Of a DNA stretch of 64,000 nucleotides, positions 8,369 through 16,171 are shown one piece after another. Position 1 is the stretch's first letter. Each line of letters opens with the position of its first letter. The notes beneath the pieces were generated by a model that worked only from the letters and a program-made list of their open reading frames with translations, did not search any database and was not told the origin of the DNA. The translations under genes and the position numbers were made by a program. Source of the DNA: Streptomyces sp. ATexAB-D23 (GTDB lineage: Bacteria > Actinomycetota > Actinomycetes > Streptomycetales > Streptomycetaceae); assembly GCF_000373645.1 (NCBI RefSeq), contig NZ_KB892057.1, positions 114,380-178,379 on the forward strand. Direction: 5' to 3'.

Positions 8369-9492
8369 CGAACGACCGCACCGCGCTCAACCCCTGGGAC
8401 GCCCTGCCCATCCGCGACGAGCTGCGCGGCCAGTCCCCGTACGGGGCGCCCCAGCTCGACGTACCCGTGCGCCTCAACACCAACGAGAATCCGTACCCGC
8501 TGCCCGAAGCGCTCGTCGACCGCATCGCCGAACGGGTCCGCGAGGCCGCCCGCGACCTCAACCGCTACCCCGACCGCAACGCCGTCGAACTCCGTACCGA
8601 GCTGGCCCGCTACCTCACCCGCACCGCCGGGCACGAGGTCGAGGCCGCCAACGTCTGGGCGGCCAACGGCTCCAACGAGGTGCTCCAGCAGCTGCTGCAG
8701 ACCTTCGGCGGACCCGGGCGCACCGCGATCGGCTTCGAGCCCTCGTACTCCATGCACGCCCTCATCGCCCGCGGCACCGGAACGGGCTGGATCTCCGGGC
8801 CGCGCAACGAGGACTTCACCATCGACGTGGACGCCGCCCGCGCGGTGATCGCCGAGCGCCGGCCCGACGTAGTCTTCATCACCTCCCCCAACAACCCCAC
8901 CGGCACCGCCGTCGACGCCGGGACCGTCCTCGCGCTGTACGAGGCGGCGCAGGCGGCCGAGCCGTCGATGGTCGTGGTGGACGAGGCGTACGGCGAATTC
9001 AGCCACCACCCCTCGCTGCTCCCGCTGATCGAGGGCCGCCCCCACCTGGTGCTCTCGCGCACCATGTCGAAGGCGTTCGGCGCCGCCGGGCTCCGCCTCG
9101 GCTACCTCGCGGCCGACCCGGCCGTCGTGGACGCGGTCCAGCTGGTGCGGCTGCCCTACCACCTGTCCTCCGTCACCCAGGCCACCGCACTCGCCGCCCT
9201 GGAGCACACCGATACGCTCCTCGGGTACGTCGCGCAGCTCAAGAGCGAGCGCGACCGGATCGTCGGCGAGCTGCGCGGCGCAGGCTTCGACGTCACCGAA
9301 TCGGACGCCAACTTCGTCCAGTTCGGCCGCTTCGCCGACAGCCACGCCGCCTGGCAGTACATCCTCGACCGGGGCGTCCTGGTCCGGGACAACGGCGTAC
9401 CGGGATGGCTGCGGGTCTCCGCAGGGACCCCGGAAGAGAACGACGCGTTCCTCGATGCGGTGCGCGGACTGAAGAAGGAGCACGACGCATGA
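8365..9492 (+). CDS. hisC: Histidinol-phosphate aminotransferase
   Basis: 375-aa PLP-dependent fold-type I aminotransferase that converts imidazole-acetol phosphate and Glu to histidinol phosphate. The catalytic lysine lies in SRTMSKAFGAAGLRLGY. SPNNPTGTAV and VVDEAYGEFS form the cofactor pocket, and LNTNENPYPLP is the N-terminal substrate segment. GTG 8365 overlaps the hisD stop by 4 nt; the hisC stop in turn overlaps the hisB start. Confidence 0.96.
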   Translation: MTNDRTALNPWDALPIRDELRGQSPYGAPQLDVPVRLNTNENPYPLPEALVDRIAERVREAARDLNRYPDRNAVELRTELARYLTRTAGHEVEAANVWAANGSNEVLQQLLQTFGGPGRTAIGFEPSYSMHALIARGTGTGWISGPRNEDFTIDVDAARAVIAERRPDVVFITSPNNPTGTAVDAGTVLALYEAAQAAEPSMVVVDEAYGEFSHHPSLLPLIEGRPHLVLSRTMSKAFGAAGLRLGYLAADPAVVDAVQLVRLPYHLSSVTQATALAALEHTDTLLGYVAQLKSERDRIVGELRGAGFDVTESDANFVQFGRFADSHAAWQYILDRGVLVRDNGVPGWLRVSAGTPEENDAFLDAVRGLKKEHDA

Positions 9493-10091
9493 CTCGCGAG
9501 GCCCGCGTAGGAAGAGTGGAGCGGACCACCAAGGAGACGTCCGTGGTCGTCGAGATCGACCTCGACGGCACCGGAAAGGTCGATGTCGCGACCGGGGTCG
9601 GCTTCTACGACCACATGCTCGACCAGCTCGGCCGGCACGGTCTGTTCGACCTCACGGTCAAGACCGACGGCGACCTGCACATCGACTCGCACCACACCAT
9701 CGAGGACACCGCCCTTGCGCTCGGCGCCGCCTTCAAGCAGGCGCTCGGCGACAAGGTCGGCATCTACCGCTTCGGCAACTGCACCGTCCCGCTGGACGAG
9801 TCGCTCGCCCAGGTCACCGTCGACCTCTCCGGCCGCCCCTACCTGGTGCACACCGAGCCCGAGAACATGGCGCCGATGATCGGCGCCTACGACACGACGA
9901 TGACCCGGCACATCCTGGAGTCCTTCGTCGCCCAGGCGCAGATCGCCCTGCACGTCCACGTCCCGTACGGGCGCAACGCGCACCACATCGTGGAGTGCCA
10001 GTTCAAGGCGCTCGCCCGCGCCCTGCGCTACGCCAGCGAGCACGACCCGCGCGCGGCCGGCATCCTCCCCTCCACGAAGGGCGCCCTGTGA
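9489..10091 (+). CDS. hisB: Imidazoleglycerol-phosphate dehydratase
   Basis: 200-aa monofunctional IGPD; the histidinol-phosphatase domain found in enterobacterial HisB is absent. Metal-binding signatures HHTIEDTALALG and HHIVECQFKA are both intact. It dehydrates IGP to imidazole-acetol phosphate. ATG 9489 overlaps the hisC stop, and the hisB stop overlaps the start of a small membrane-protein gene. Confidence 0.97.
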   Translation: MTREARVGRVERTTKETSVVVEIDLDGTGKVDVATGVGFYDHMLDQLGRHGLFDLTVKTDGDLHIDSHHTIEDTALALGAAFKQALGDKVGIYRFGNCTVPLDESLAQVTVDLSGRPYLVHTEPENMAPMIGAYDTTMTRHILESFVAQAQIALHVHVPYGRNAHHIVECQFKALARALRYASEHDPRAAGILPSTKGAL

Positions 10092-10255
10092 CCGGCCTGA
10101 ACACCATCCTGATCCTGGTCGGCCTGTTCCTGGCCGGCGGGGTCTACTCCTTCTCCAAGCAGGGCATGCCCAAGGGCGTCATCGTGCTGCTCTCCATCGC
10201 ATCCCTGATGTGCCTGGTGGCCGGCGTCCTGCGCATCCAGGGACTCTGGGACTAG
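10088..10255 (+). CDS. 55-aa membrane protein inside the his operon
   Basis: Starts at GTG 10088, overlapping the hisB stop by 4 nt (GTGA). It has two hydrophobic segments, TILILVGLFLAGGVYSF (about 6-22) and KGVIVLLSIASLMCLVAGVL (about 29-48), joined by the short basic turn SKQGMPKG. The overlap on one side and a 9-nt gap to hisH on the other argue that it is really translated. No known domain is recognised. A small accessory or regulatory role is possible but is only inferred. Confidence 0.75.
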   Translation: MTGLNTILILVGLFLAGGVYSFSKQGMPKGVIVLLSIASLMCLVAGVLRIQGLWD

Positions 10256-10264
10256 GAGCGGAAA

Positions 10265-10906
10265 GTGGATACGAAGAAGAAGGTCGTCGTCTTCGACTAC
10301 GGCTTCGGCAACGTCCGTTCCGCCGAGCGCGCCCTCGCCCACGTGGGCGCGGACGTCGAGATCACCCGTGACTTCGACACCGCGATGAACGCCGACGGGC
10401 TGCTGGTGCCCGGCGTCGGCGCGTTCTCGGCGTGCATGGAGGGCCTGAGGAAGGCCCGCGGCGAGTGGATCATCGGCCGCAGGCTGGCCGGCGGACGCCC
10501 CGTCATGGGCATCTGCGTCGGCATGCAGATCCTCTTCGAGCGGGGCATCGAGCACGGCGTCGAGACCGAGGGCCTGGACGAGTGGCCCGGCACCGTCGGC
10601 CCGCTGAAGGCCGACGTCGTCCCGCACATGGGCTGGAACACCGTGGAAGCTCCCGCGGAATCCCAGCTGTTCGCCGGACTCGACCCCGAGGCCCGGTACT
10701 ACTTCGTGCACTCCTACGCGGCGCACGACTGGTCCCTCGAAGTCACCAACGCGAAGATCCGCGCTCCCAGGGTCACCTGGGCCACGCACGGCGAACGGTT
10801 CGTGGCGGCCGTGGAGAACGGCGCGCTGTGGGCCACCCAGTTCCACCCCGAGAAGTCCGGCGACGCCGGCGCCCAGCTGCTGACCAACTGGATCGAGACG
10901 CTGTAA
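10265..10906 (+). CDS. hisH: Imidazole glycerol phosphate synthase, glutaminase subunit
   Basis: 213-aa class I glutamine amidotransferase that supplies ammonia to HisF. The nucleophile Cys lies in GICVGMQILFE, and the His-Glu of the triad in ATQFHPEKSG. GTG 10265 is preceded by AGGAGCGG, a good ribosome site. The stop TAA shares one base with the ATG of priA. Its partner hisF lies two genes downstream. Confidence 0.96.
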   Translation: MDTKKKVVVFDYGFGNVRSAERALAHVGADVEITRDFDTAMNADGLLVPGVGAFSACMEGLRKARGEWIIGRRLAGGRPVMGICVGMQILFERGIEHGVETEGLDEWPGTVGPLKADVVPHMGWNTVEAPAESQLFAGLDPEARYYFVHSYAAHDWSLEVTNAKIRAPRVTWATHGERFVAAVENGALWATQFHPEKSGDAGAQLLTNWIETL

Positions 10907-11631
10907 TGCCGAAGCTTGAACTGCTCCCCGCCGTAGACGTCCGCGACGGCCAGGCGGTCCGCCTGGTGCACGGCGAGTCCGGCTCCGAGACCTCCTACGG
11001 CTCCCCGCTGGAGGCCGCACTCGCCTGGCAGCGCGCCGGCGCCGAGTGGCTGCACCTGGTCGACCTGGACGCCGCCTTCGGCACCGGCGACAACCGCGCG
11101 CTCATCGCCGAGGTGGCCGGCGCCATGGACATCAAGGTCGAGCTGTCCGGCGGCATCCGCGACGACGCCTCGCTCGCCGCCGCCCTGGCCACCGGCTGCC
11201 GCCGGGTCAACCTCGGCACCGCCGCCCTGGAGACCCCCGAGTGGGTCGCCAAGGTCATCGCCGAGCACGGCGACCAGATCGCCGTCGGCCTCGACGTGCG
11301 CGGCACCACCCTGCGCGGCCGGGGCTGGACCCGCGACGGCGGCGACCTCTACGAGACGCTCGCCCGCCTCGACTCCGAGGGCTGCGCCCGCTACGTCGTC
11401 ACCGACATCGCCAAGGACGGCACGCTCCAGGGCCCCAACCTGGAGCTCCTGAAGAACGTCTGCGCCGCCACCGACAAGCCCGTCGTCGCCTCCGGCGGCG
11501 TCTCCTCGCTGGACGACCTGCGGGCCATCGCCTCGCTGGTCCCGGCGGGCGTCGAGGGCGCCATCGTCGGCAAGGCCCTGTACGCGAAGGCGTTCACCCT
11601 CGAAGAGGCGCTGGAGGCGGTCTCCGTATGA
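10906..11631 (+). CDS. priA: Bifunctional phosphoribosyl isomerase PriA (HisA/TrpF)
   Basis: 241-aa (beta/alpha)8 barrel. The two catalytic Asp are visible: Asp11 in LLPAVDVRDGQAVRLVHGE and the one in VVTDIAKDGTLQGPN; phosphate-binding loops lie near SGGIRDD and ASGGVSSLDDL. In Streptomyces and mycobacteria this enzyme isomerises both ProFAR (His pathway) and PRA (Trp pathway). No separate trpF is present near the trp genes of this window, which fits a dual role. Dual activity is inferred from the lineage, not proven by the sequence. Confidence 0.93.
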   Translation: MPKLELLPAVDVRDGQAVRLVHGESGSETSYGSPLEAALAWQRAGAEWLHLVDLDAAFGTGDNRALIAEVAGAMDIKVELSGGIRDDASLAAALATGCRRVNLGTAALETPEWVAKVIAEHGDQIAVGLDVRGTTLRGRGWTRDGGDLYETLARLDSEGCARYVVTDIAKDGTLQGPNLELLKNVCAATDKPVVASGGVSSLDDLRAIASLVPAGVEGAIVGKALYAKAFTLEEALEAVSV

Positions 11632-12026
11632 CCGATTCCGTACGCCGTGTCTCTTCCGGCGGTCCCTGGGAGGAGAAGTTCGGCTACTCCCGCGCGGTCG
11701 AACTGCCCAACGGGCTGGTGCTGGTGGCCGGCTGCACATCGGTGGCGGGCGGCGAGATCGCCTCCGGCGGCCCCTACGAGCAGACCCTCACCGCCTTCCG
11801 GGTCGCCTTCGACGCGCTGAAGGAGCTGGGCCTGGGCCGCGAGGATGTCGTCCGCACCCGGATGTACGTGATGCACGCCCGGGACACGGAGGAGGTCGGC
11901 CGCGCCCACAAGGAGCTGTTCGACGCCGTGCGCCCGGCCGCCTCGATGATCGTCGTGTCCGGTTTCGTGGACCCCGGCCTCGTCGTCGAGGTCGAGGTCG
12001 AGGCCTACCGGGCGGGGGCGCGATGA
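11628..12026 (+). CDS. RidA/YjgF-family protein
   Basis: 132-aa protein with the YjgF/chorismate-mutase-like fold. It carries PNGLVLVAGCTSV near the N-terminus, the segment GGPYEQTLTAFRVAFDAL and the C-terminal FVDPGLVVEVEVEAYR. Family members hydrolyse reactive enamines/imines. The ATG overlaps the priA stop and the gene's stop overlaps hisF, so it is embedded in the his operon. The C-terminal region has Val-Asp-Pro where classical RidA has a conserved Arg-containing motif, so the exact activity is uncertain. Confidence 0.85.
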   Translation: MTDSVRRVSSGGPWEEKFGYSRAVELPNGLVLVAGCTSVAGGEIASGGPYEQTLTAFRVAFDALKELGLGREDVVRTRMYVMHARDTEEVGRAHKELFDAVRPAASMIVVSGFVDPGLVVEVEVEAYRAGAR

Positions 12027-12778
12027 GCCTCGCGGTACGCGTCATCCCCTGCCTCGACGTGGACAAGGGCCGGGTCGTCAAGGGCGTCAACTTCCAGAAC
12101 CTGCGCGACGCGGGCGACCCCGTCGAGATGGCGAAGCTGTACGACGCCGAGGGCGCCGACGAGCTGACCTTCCTGGACATCACCGCCTCCAGCGGCGACC
12201 GGGAGACCACCTACGACGTGGTGCGCCGCACCGCCGAGCAGGTCTTCATCCCGCTCACCGTCGGCGGCGGCGTCCGCACCCCCGACGACGTCGACAAGCT
12301 GCTGCGGGCCGGCGCGGACAAGGTCGGCGTCAACACGGCGGCCATCGCCCGGCCGGAGCTGATCCGGGAGATCGCCGAGCGCTTCGGCCGCCAGGTCCTG
12401 GTGCTCTCCGTGGACGCCCGGCGCACCCCCGCCGGCACCTTCGAGGTCACCACGCACGGCGGCCGCAGGGGCACGGGCATCGACGCCGTCGAGTGGGCCC
12501 ACCGGGCCGCCGAACTCGGCGCCGGCGAGATCCTGCTCAACTCGATGGACGCCGACGGCACGAAGGACGGCTACGACACCGAGATGATCGCCGCCGTACG
12601 CGAGCACGTCCGCGTCCCCGTCATCGCCTCCGGCGGCGCCGGCCGGCTCGCGGACTTCGCACCGGCCATCGACGCCGGGGCCGACGCGGTCCTGGCCGCG
12701 TCCGTCTTCCACTTCGGCGACCTGCGGATCTCCGAGGTCAAGGGCGCCCTCGCGGAGGCCGGACACCCGGTCCGCTGA
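12023..12778 (+). CDS. hisF: Imidazole glycerol phosphate synthase, cyclase subunit
   Basis: 251-aa (beta/alpha)8 barrel that makes IGP and AICAR from PRFAR and HisH-supplied ammonia. The catalytic Asp lies in VIPCLDVDKGRVVKGVNF (position 11) and the second in LLNSMDADGTKDGYD. Phosphate loops are TVGGGVRTPDD and ASGGAGRL. It is the last gene of the his operon and is followed directly by two hairpins. hisG and hisE are not in this window; hisI lies 9.5 kb downstream. Confidence 0.97.
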   Translation: MSLAVRVIPCLDVDKGRVVKGVNFQNLRDAGDPVEMAKLYDAEGADELTFLDITASSGDRETTYDVVRRTAEQVFIPLTVGGGVRTPDDVDKLLRAGADKVGVNTAAIARPELIREIAERFGRQVLVLSVDARRTPAGTFEVTTHGGRRGTGIDAVEWAHRAAELGAGEILLNSMDADGTKDGYDTEMIAAVREHVRVPVIASGGAGRLADFAPAIDAGADAVLAASVFHFGDLRISEVKGALAEAGHPVR

Positions 12779-12786
12779 CCCCGGCC

Positions 12787-12835
12787 GGCTGTGCCGGTGC
12801 ACAGCCCGGGGCGCTCCTCCTTGGGAGGGCGCCCC
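12787..12835 (+). terminator. Tandem hairpin terminator of the his operon
   Basis: Two consecutive stem-loops follow hisF. The first has perfect arms GGCTGTGC/GCACAGCC (12787-12806) with a CGGT loop. The second runs 12808-12835, GGGGCGC-TCCTCC pairing with GGAGG-GCGCCCC around TTG, with one bulge. There is no T-tract, as is usual in high-GC actinobacteria. Confidence 0.7.
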
Positions 12836-12888
12836 GCGGGCCGCCGCGCGCCTTCCGGCCCCGTACCCCCGGACGTAGCGTGCCCGGC

Positions 12889-13992
12889 GTGACTCCCCCC
12901 ACGACCGTGCACAGTCCGCCCCGGCTGTACGGCCGCGGCGCCGAACTCGCCGTCCTCGACACCCTCCTGACACGCCTTCGGCAGGGCGACGGCGGGGCCC
13001 TGGTGCTCACAGCCCCGCCCGGCACGGGCCTCACCGCGCTGTTGGACCGGACCGCCGCCGCACACCGCGAGCGGCACACCGGACCCGTGCTGTGGGCGAC
13101 CGCCGCCCCCGCCGAGCAGTGGCTGCCCCACAGCGGCCTGCACGCCCTGCTGTGCTCCGCGCCCTGCCCGCTGCCCCTCGACCCCGACCGGGTGCTGCGC
13201 GACGGCCTCCCGCCCGCCGCCCTCCTCGCCCTCCTGCGGCGGCTCGGCGCGGAGCGGCCCCTGCTGGTGTGCGTGGACGACGCCCACGCCTGGGACCCCG
13301 CTTCCCGGGCCGCCCTCGCCTTCGTGGCCCGCCGGCTCGGCCCGCGCAGCCGGGTCGCCGCGGTGATCGGCGCCGGGGACGGGGCGGGCTTCGCCGGGCT
13401 GCCCGCGCTCCGGCTCGGCCCCCTCGGCGACGAGGCGGCCTCGGCGCTCCTGGACCGGTTCACCGAAGCGGCCGGGACGGACCGGGCCGACCCGGTGGCC
13501 CGCGGCGAACTGCTGCGCGAGGCGGCGGGGAACCCCCGGCTGCTCGCCGGTCTCACCGCCCGGCTCACCCCCGCACAGCTCGCCGGACGGACCCCGCTGC
13601 CCCACCCGTTGCCCGGCGGCGACGACGTCCTGGCCGCCCACGCCGCCCGCCTCGGCCACCTGCCCGCCGCCACCCGCACCCTCCTGCTGATCGCCGCCGC
13701 CGCCCACGCGCACGAACCGGAGGGCACCGGCGCGGACCTGGACCTCGTACGCCGCGCCGCCCTCGCGGCAGCCGTCCCGCCCGCCGCGCTCGACTTGGCC
13801 CTGCTCACCCCGGGCGGCACCGCGGGCGCCCTCCAACGAGCGGGTGACCGTGTCCACTTCAGCCACCCGCTGCTGCGCCGCGCCCTCCTGCACCGAGCAC
13901 CCCCGCACCACCGCCGCGCGGTCCACGACCTGCTGGCCGGCCTCCTGACGGATGGGGGCGCGGCCCGGAGCCGGGCGCGGGCGGTGTGGTGA
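12889..13992 (+). CDS. LAL-type LuxR regulator, N-terminal ATPase half (split gene)
   Basis: 367-aa N-terminal part of a large ATP-binding LuxR (LAL) regulator. It starts MTPPTTVHSPPRLYGRGAEL, the usual LAL opening, and has a Walker B-like LLVCVDDAHAWDPAS. The Walker A region reads APPGTGLTALL, so the P-loop Lys is replaced by Leu. Later LAL landmarks follow (VHFSHPLLRRALL, HHRRAVHDLLAG). The frame stops at TGA 13990-13992 inside the first copy of a 42-bp repeat. The rest of the regulator continues in another frame. This may be a decaying gene, two coupled cistrons or a sequencing error. Confidence 0.75.
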   Translation: MTPPTTVHSPPRLYGRGAELAVLDTLLTRLRQGDGGALVLTAPPGTGLTALLDRTAAAHRERHTGPVLWATAAPAEQWLPHSGLHALLCSAPCPLPLDPDRVLRDGLPPAALLALLRRLGAERPLLVCVDDAHAWDPASRAALAFVARRLGPRSRVAAVIGAGDGAGFAGLPALRLGPLGDEAASALLDRFTEAAGTDRADPVARGELLREAAGNPRLLAGLTARLTPAQLAGRTPLPHPLPGGDDVLAAHAARLGHLPAATRTLLLIAAAAHAHEPEGTGADLDLVRRAALAAAVPPAALDLALLTPGGTAGALQRAGDRVHFSHPLLRRALLHRAPPHHRRAVHDLLAGLLTDGGAARSRARAVW

Positions 13993-14211
13993 CTGGATCG
14001 TGCGGCCTGGACTCGGTCGGCGGTTCTGTGGTGACTGGATCGTGCGGCCTGGACTCGGTCGGCGGTTCTGTGGTGACTGGATCGTGCGGCCTGGACTCGG
14101 TCGGCGGTTCTGTGGTGACTGGATCGTGCGGCCTGGACTCGGTCGGCGGTTCTGTGGTGACTGGATCGTGCGGCCTGGACTCGGTCGGCGGTTCCGTGGT
14201 GACCGGCCCGA
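13985..14211 (+). repeat. 42-bp tandem repeat, five copies plus a degenerate sixth
   Basis: GACTGGATCGTGCGG-type units begin at 13991, 14033, 14075, 14117 and 14159, identical except for one base at the end of the fifth. A diverged sixth begins at 14201. The period of 42 is a multiple of three, so gain or loss of units keeps the frame. In the downstream regulator frame each unit encodes VVTGSCGLDSVGGS; in the upstream frame each unit contains TGA. Confidence 0.95.
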
Positions 14212-15938
14212 GCTGCTCGGACCCGGTCAACGGCCCCGTGCCGACCGGCCCCGCCCCGCTCGCCGCCCTCGTCCAGCGGGCCTGCGCCGCCACGGGGCCC
14301 GACGCGCCGCTCGCCGACGCGCTGGAGGACGCCGCCGCGCCCCGTCCGCACGCCGAGCGGGCCGCCGCGCTCGCCCGCGCCGCCGGCCTGACCCCGGGCG
14401 AGGCGCTGCGGGCGGCCCGGTTCGCGGCGGCGGCCGATCACACCCGGCTCGCCGGCGACCCCGGGCGGGCCCGCGCACTGCTGGCCGGGGCCGGTGCGCA
14501 CCCCGCCTCCCACCACGTACGCGGCCTGCTCGCCCTGCGGGACGGCCCTGCCCCCGACGCCCACGAGGCCCTGCTCACCGCCGCCGCCCTGCTCGCCCCG
14601 AGGGAGCCCGGCCGCGCGCTCGACGCCCTCCTCGGCGCCGCCGAGGCCGCCTGGGCGGCGGGCGACGCCCTCGGCTACCTGGACGCGCTGACCCGTATCC
14701 CCGCCGACGTACCCGACCGGGCCCTCGCGCAGTACCGGGACGGCATGTGCGCCGTGCTGCGCGGGCGGATCGGCGAGGGGCACGCGCTGCTGCGCCGCCT
14801 GCTCGGCTCGGCCGCCCGGTCCCAGGACCCCGCGGCCCTGCTGCGGAGCGGGGCGGCGGGACTCGTGCTCGGCGACCTCGACGCCGCCTGCCGGGCCGGG
14901 GTCCGCGCGCTGGCCGCCGTGCGCGCGAGCGGCGCCGACGCGCTGCTGCCCCAGGCCCTGGAGCACCTGGCCTATGCGGAGCTGCGCGCCGGACGCCACG
15001 CCCGCGCCCGCGCCCACGCGCTGGACGGCCTGCGCGCGGCCCGCCGCTGCGGGCAGCCCAACGCCGCCGCCCATCTGCACGCCGTGCTGGCCCTCGCCGC
15101 GTCGGTGGAGGGCGGGGCGCGGGAGTGCGCGGCGCACGCCGACGCCGCCCTGGCGGGCGCGGCACCGCACGGGCTCGTCCAGGCCGCGACCCTCGCCACC
15201 TGGGCGCAGGCCCGCGCCGATCTGGCGGCGGGGCGCTCGGCCGAGGCGGCGGCGCGGCTCGACCCACTGGTACGGCCGGGGCCGGGGCGCGGGCACTTCG
15301 CCACCAGGATGCTCGCCGTCCCCTGCTACGTGGAGGCGTCGGTGCGGGCCGGGCGGGCGCGCCGGGGGAGGGGCGCGGATCCGGTGGCCGACGCGGTGGG
15401 GGAGTTCGCCGTGTGGGCCACCCGCACCACGGACCCCCAGGTCCCCGCCCAACTGGCCCGCTGCCGGGCCCTGCTGGCGCCGCCGGGCGAGGTGGCCGGG
15501 CGGTACGAGGAGGCGCTCGCCCACCACGACCGGGCGGGCGGCGACTTCGAACACGCCCGCACCCGCCTCCTGTTCGGCTCCTGGCTGCGCAGGCGCCGCC
15601 GCACCCGGGAGGCCAGGGAGCCGTTGCGGGACGCGCTGGTGGCGTTCGAACGCTGCGGCGCGCGGGCCTGGGCGGACCGGACCAGCGGTGAACTGCGGGC
15701 CGCCGGGGAGTCGGTGGAGGCACCGGACCCGGCCCGGGGCGCCGATCCGCTGGCCGCGCTGACCCCGCAGCAGCAGCGGATCGCCCGGTGCGTCGGGGAG
15801 GGGGCCACCAACCGGGAGGTGGCGCTGCGGCTCTCGGTGAGCACGCGGACCGTCGACCACCATCTGCGCAACGTGTTCGCCGCGCTGGGGGTGCGCTCCC
15901 GGACGGAGCTGGCCAGGCTGCTGGACGGGAGGCGGTAG
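13986..15938 (+). CDS. LAL-type LuxR regulator, C-terminal half with HTH (split gene)
   Basis: 650 aa from GTG 13986. It opens with five 14-aa repeats. A helical TPR-like middle region typical of LAL regulators follows (for example AARFAAAADHTRLAGDPGRARALL). A LuxR HTH closes it at about residues 590-645: LTPQQQRIARCVGEGATN then VALRLSVSTRTVDHHLRNVF. GTG 13986/13989 overlaps the TGA of the N-terminal half, so translation could restart by coupling. No strong ribosome site is visible. Frame offset to the first half is -1 (or +2). Its target is unknown. Confidence 0.75.
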   Translation: MVTGSCGLDSVGGSVVTGSCGLDSVGGSVVTGSCGLDSVGGSVVTGSCGLDSVGGSVVTGSCGLDSVGGSVVTGPSCSDPVNGPVPTGPAPLAALVQRACAATGPDAPLADALEDAAAPRPHAERAAALARAAGLTPGEALRAARFAAAADHTRLAGDPGRARALLAGAGAHPASHHVRGLLALRDGPAPDAHEALLTAAALLAPREPGRALDALLGAAEAAWAAGDALGYLDALTRIPADVPDRALAQYRDGMCAVLRGRIGEGHALLRRLLGSAARSQDPAALLRSGAAGLVLGDLDAACRAGVRALAAVRASGADALLPQALEHLAYAELRAGRHARARAHALDGLRAARRCGQPNAAAHLHAVLALAASVEGGARECAAHADAALAGAAPHGLVQAATLATWAQARADLAAGRSAEAAARLDPLVRPGPGRGHFATRMLAVPCYVEASVRAGRARRGRGADPVADAVGEFAVWATRTTDPQVPAQLARCRALLAPPGEVAGRYEEALAHHDRAGGDFEHARTRLLFGSWLRRRRRTREAREPLRDALVAFERCGARAWADRTSGELRAAGESVEAPDPARGADPLAALTPQQQRIARCVGEGATNREVALRLSVSTRTVDHHLRNVFAALGVRSRTELARLLDGRR

Positions 15939-16046
15939 AAACCAGGCCCCGGACTTGCTGCGGGGGCGGTCCGGAGCCGCTTCGGGGCGGGTCCGGGGCG
16001 GCGGGGTTGCAGGACCGTGATGAGAAGGAGGACGCAGACCCCTAGG

Positions 16047-16062
16047 TACCGACTGGGCGGTA
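16047..16062. promoter_or_regulatory. Imperfect palindrome upstream of the PucR gene
   Basis: TACCGACTGGGCGGTA has 5-bp perfect outer arms (TACCG/CGGTA) and a partly symmetric centre. It resembles operators used by TetR-type repressors in Streptomyces. It lies 110 bp before the PucR-type gene, in the gap 15939-16171 where nothing else is seen. Confidence 0.35.
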
Positions 16063-16171
16063 TGTCATTCTGCGGGCGTCAGGATCATTCGGTGCGCCCG
16101 TGCCTCGTGCTGGGCAGGGCGAACCGGAGCCGGCCGTTGACCGAGCCGGCCGAATCCCGGTGGAGGCCGCC

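Noticed and set aside
12738..15863. Minus-strand frame of over 1000 codons opposite the LAL regulator, with TTEPPTESRPHDPV repeats in another minus frame (13859-14293)
   Set aside because: Both are shadows. The repeats are just the 42-bp units read backwards, and LAL and HTH motifs are clear on the plus strand.
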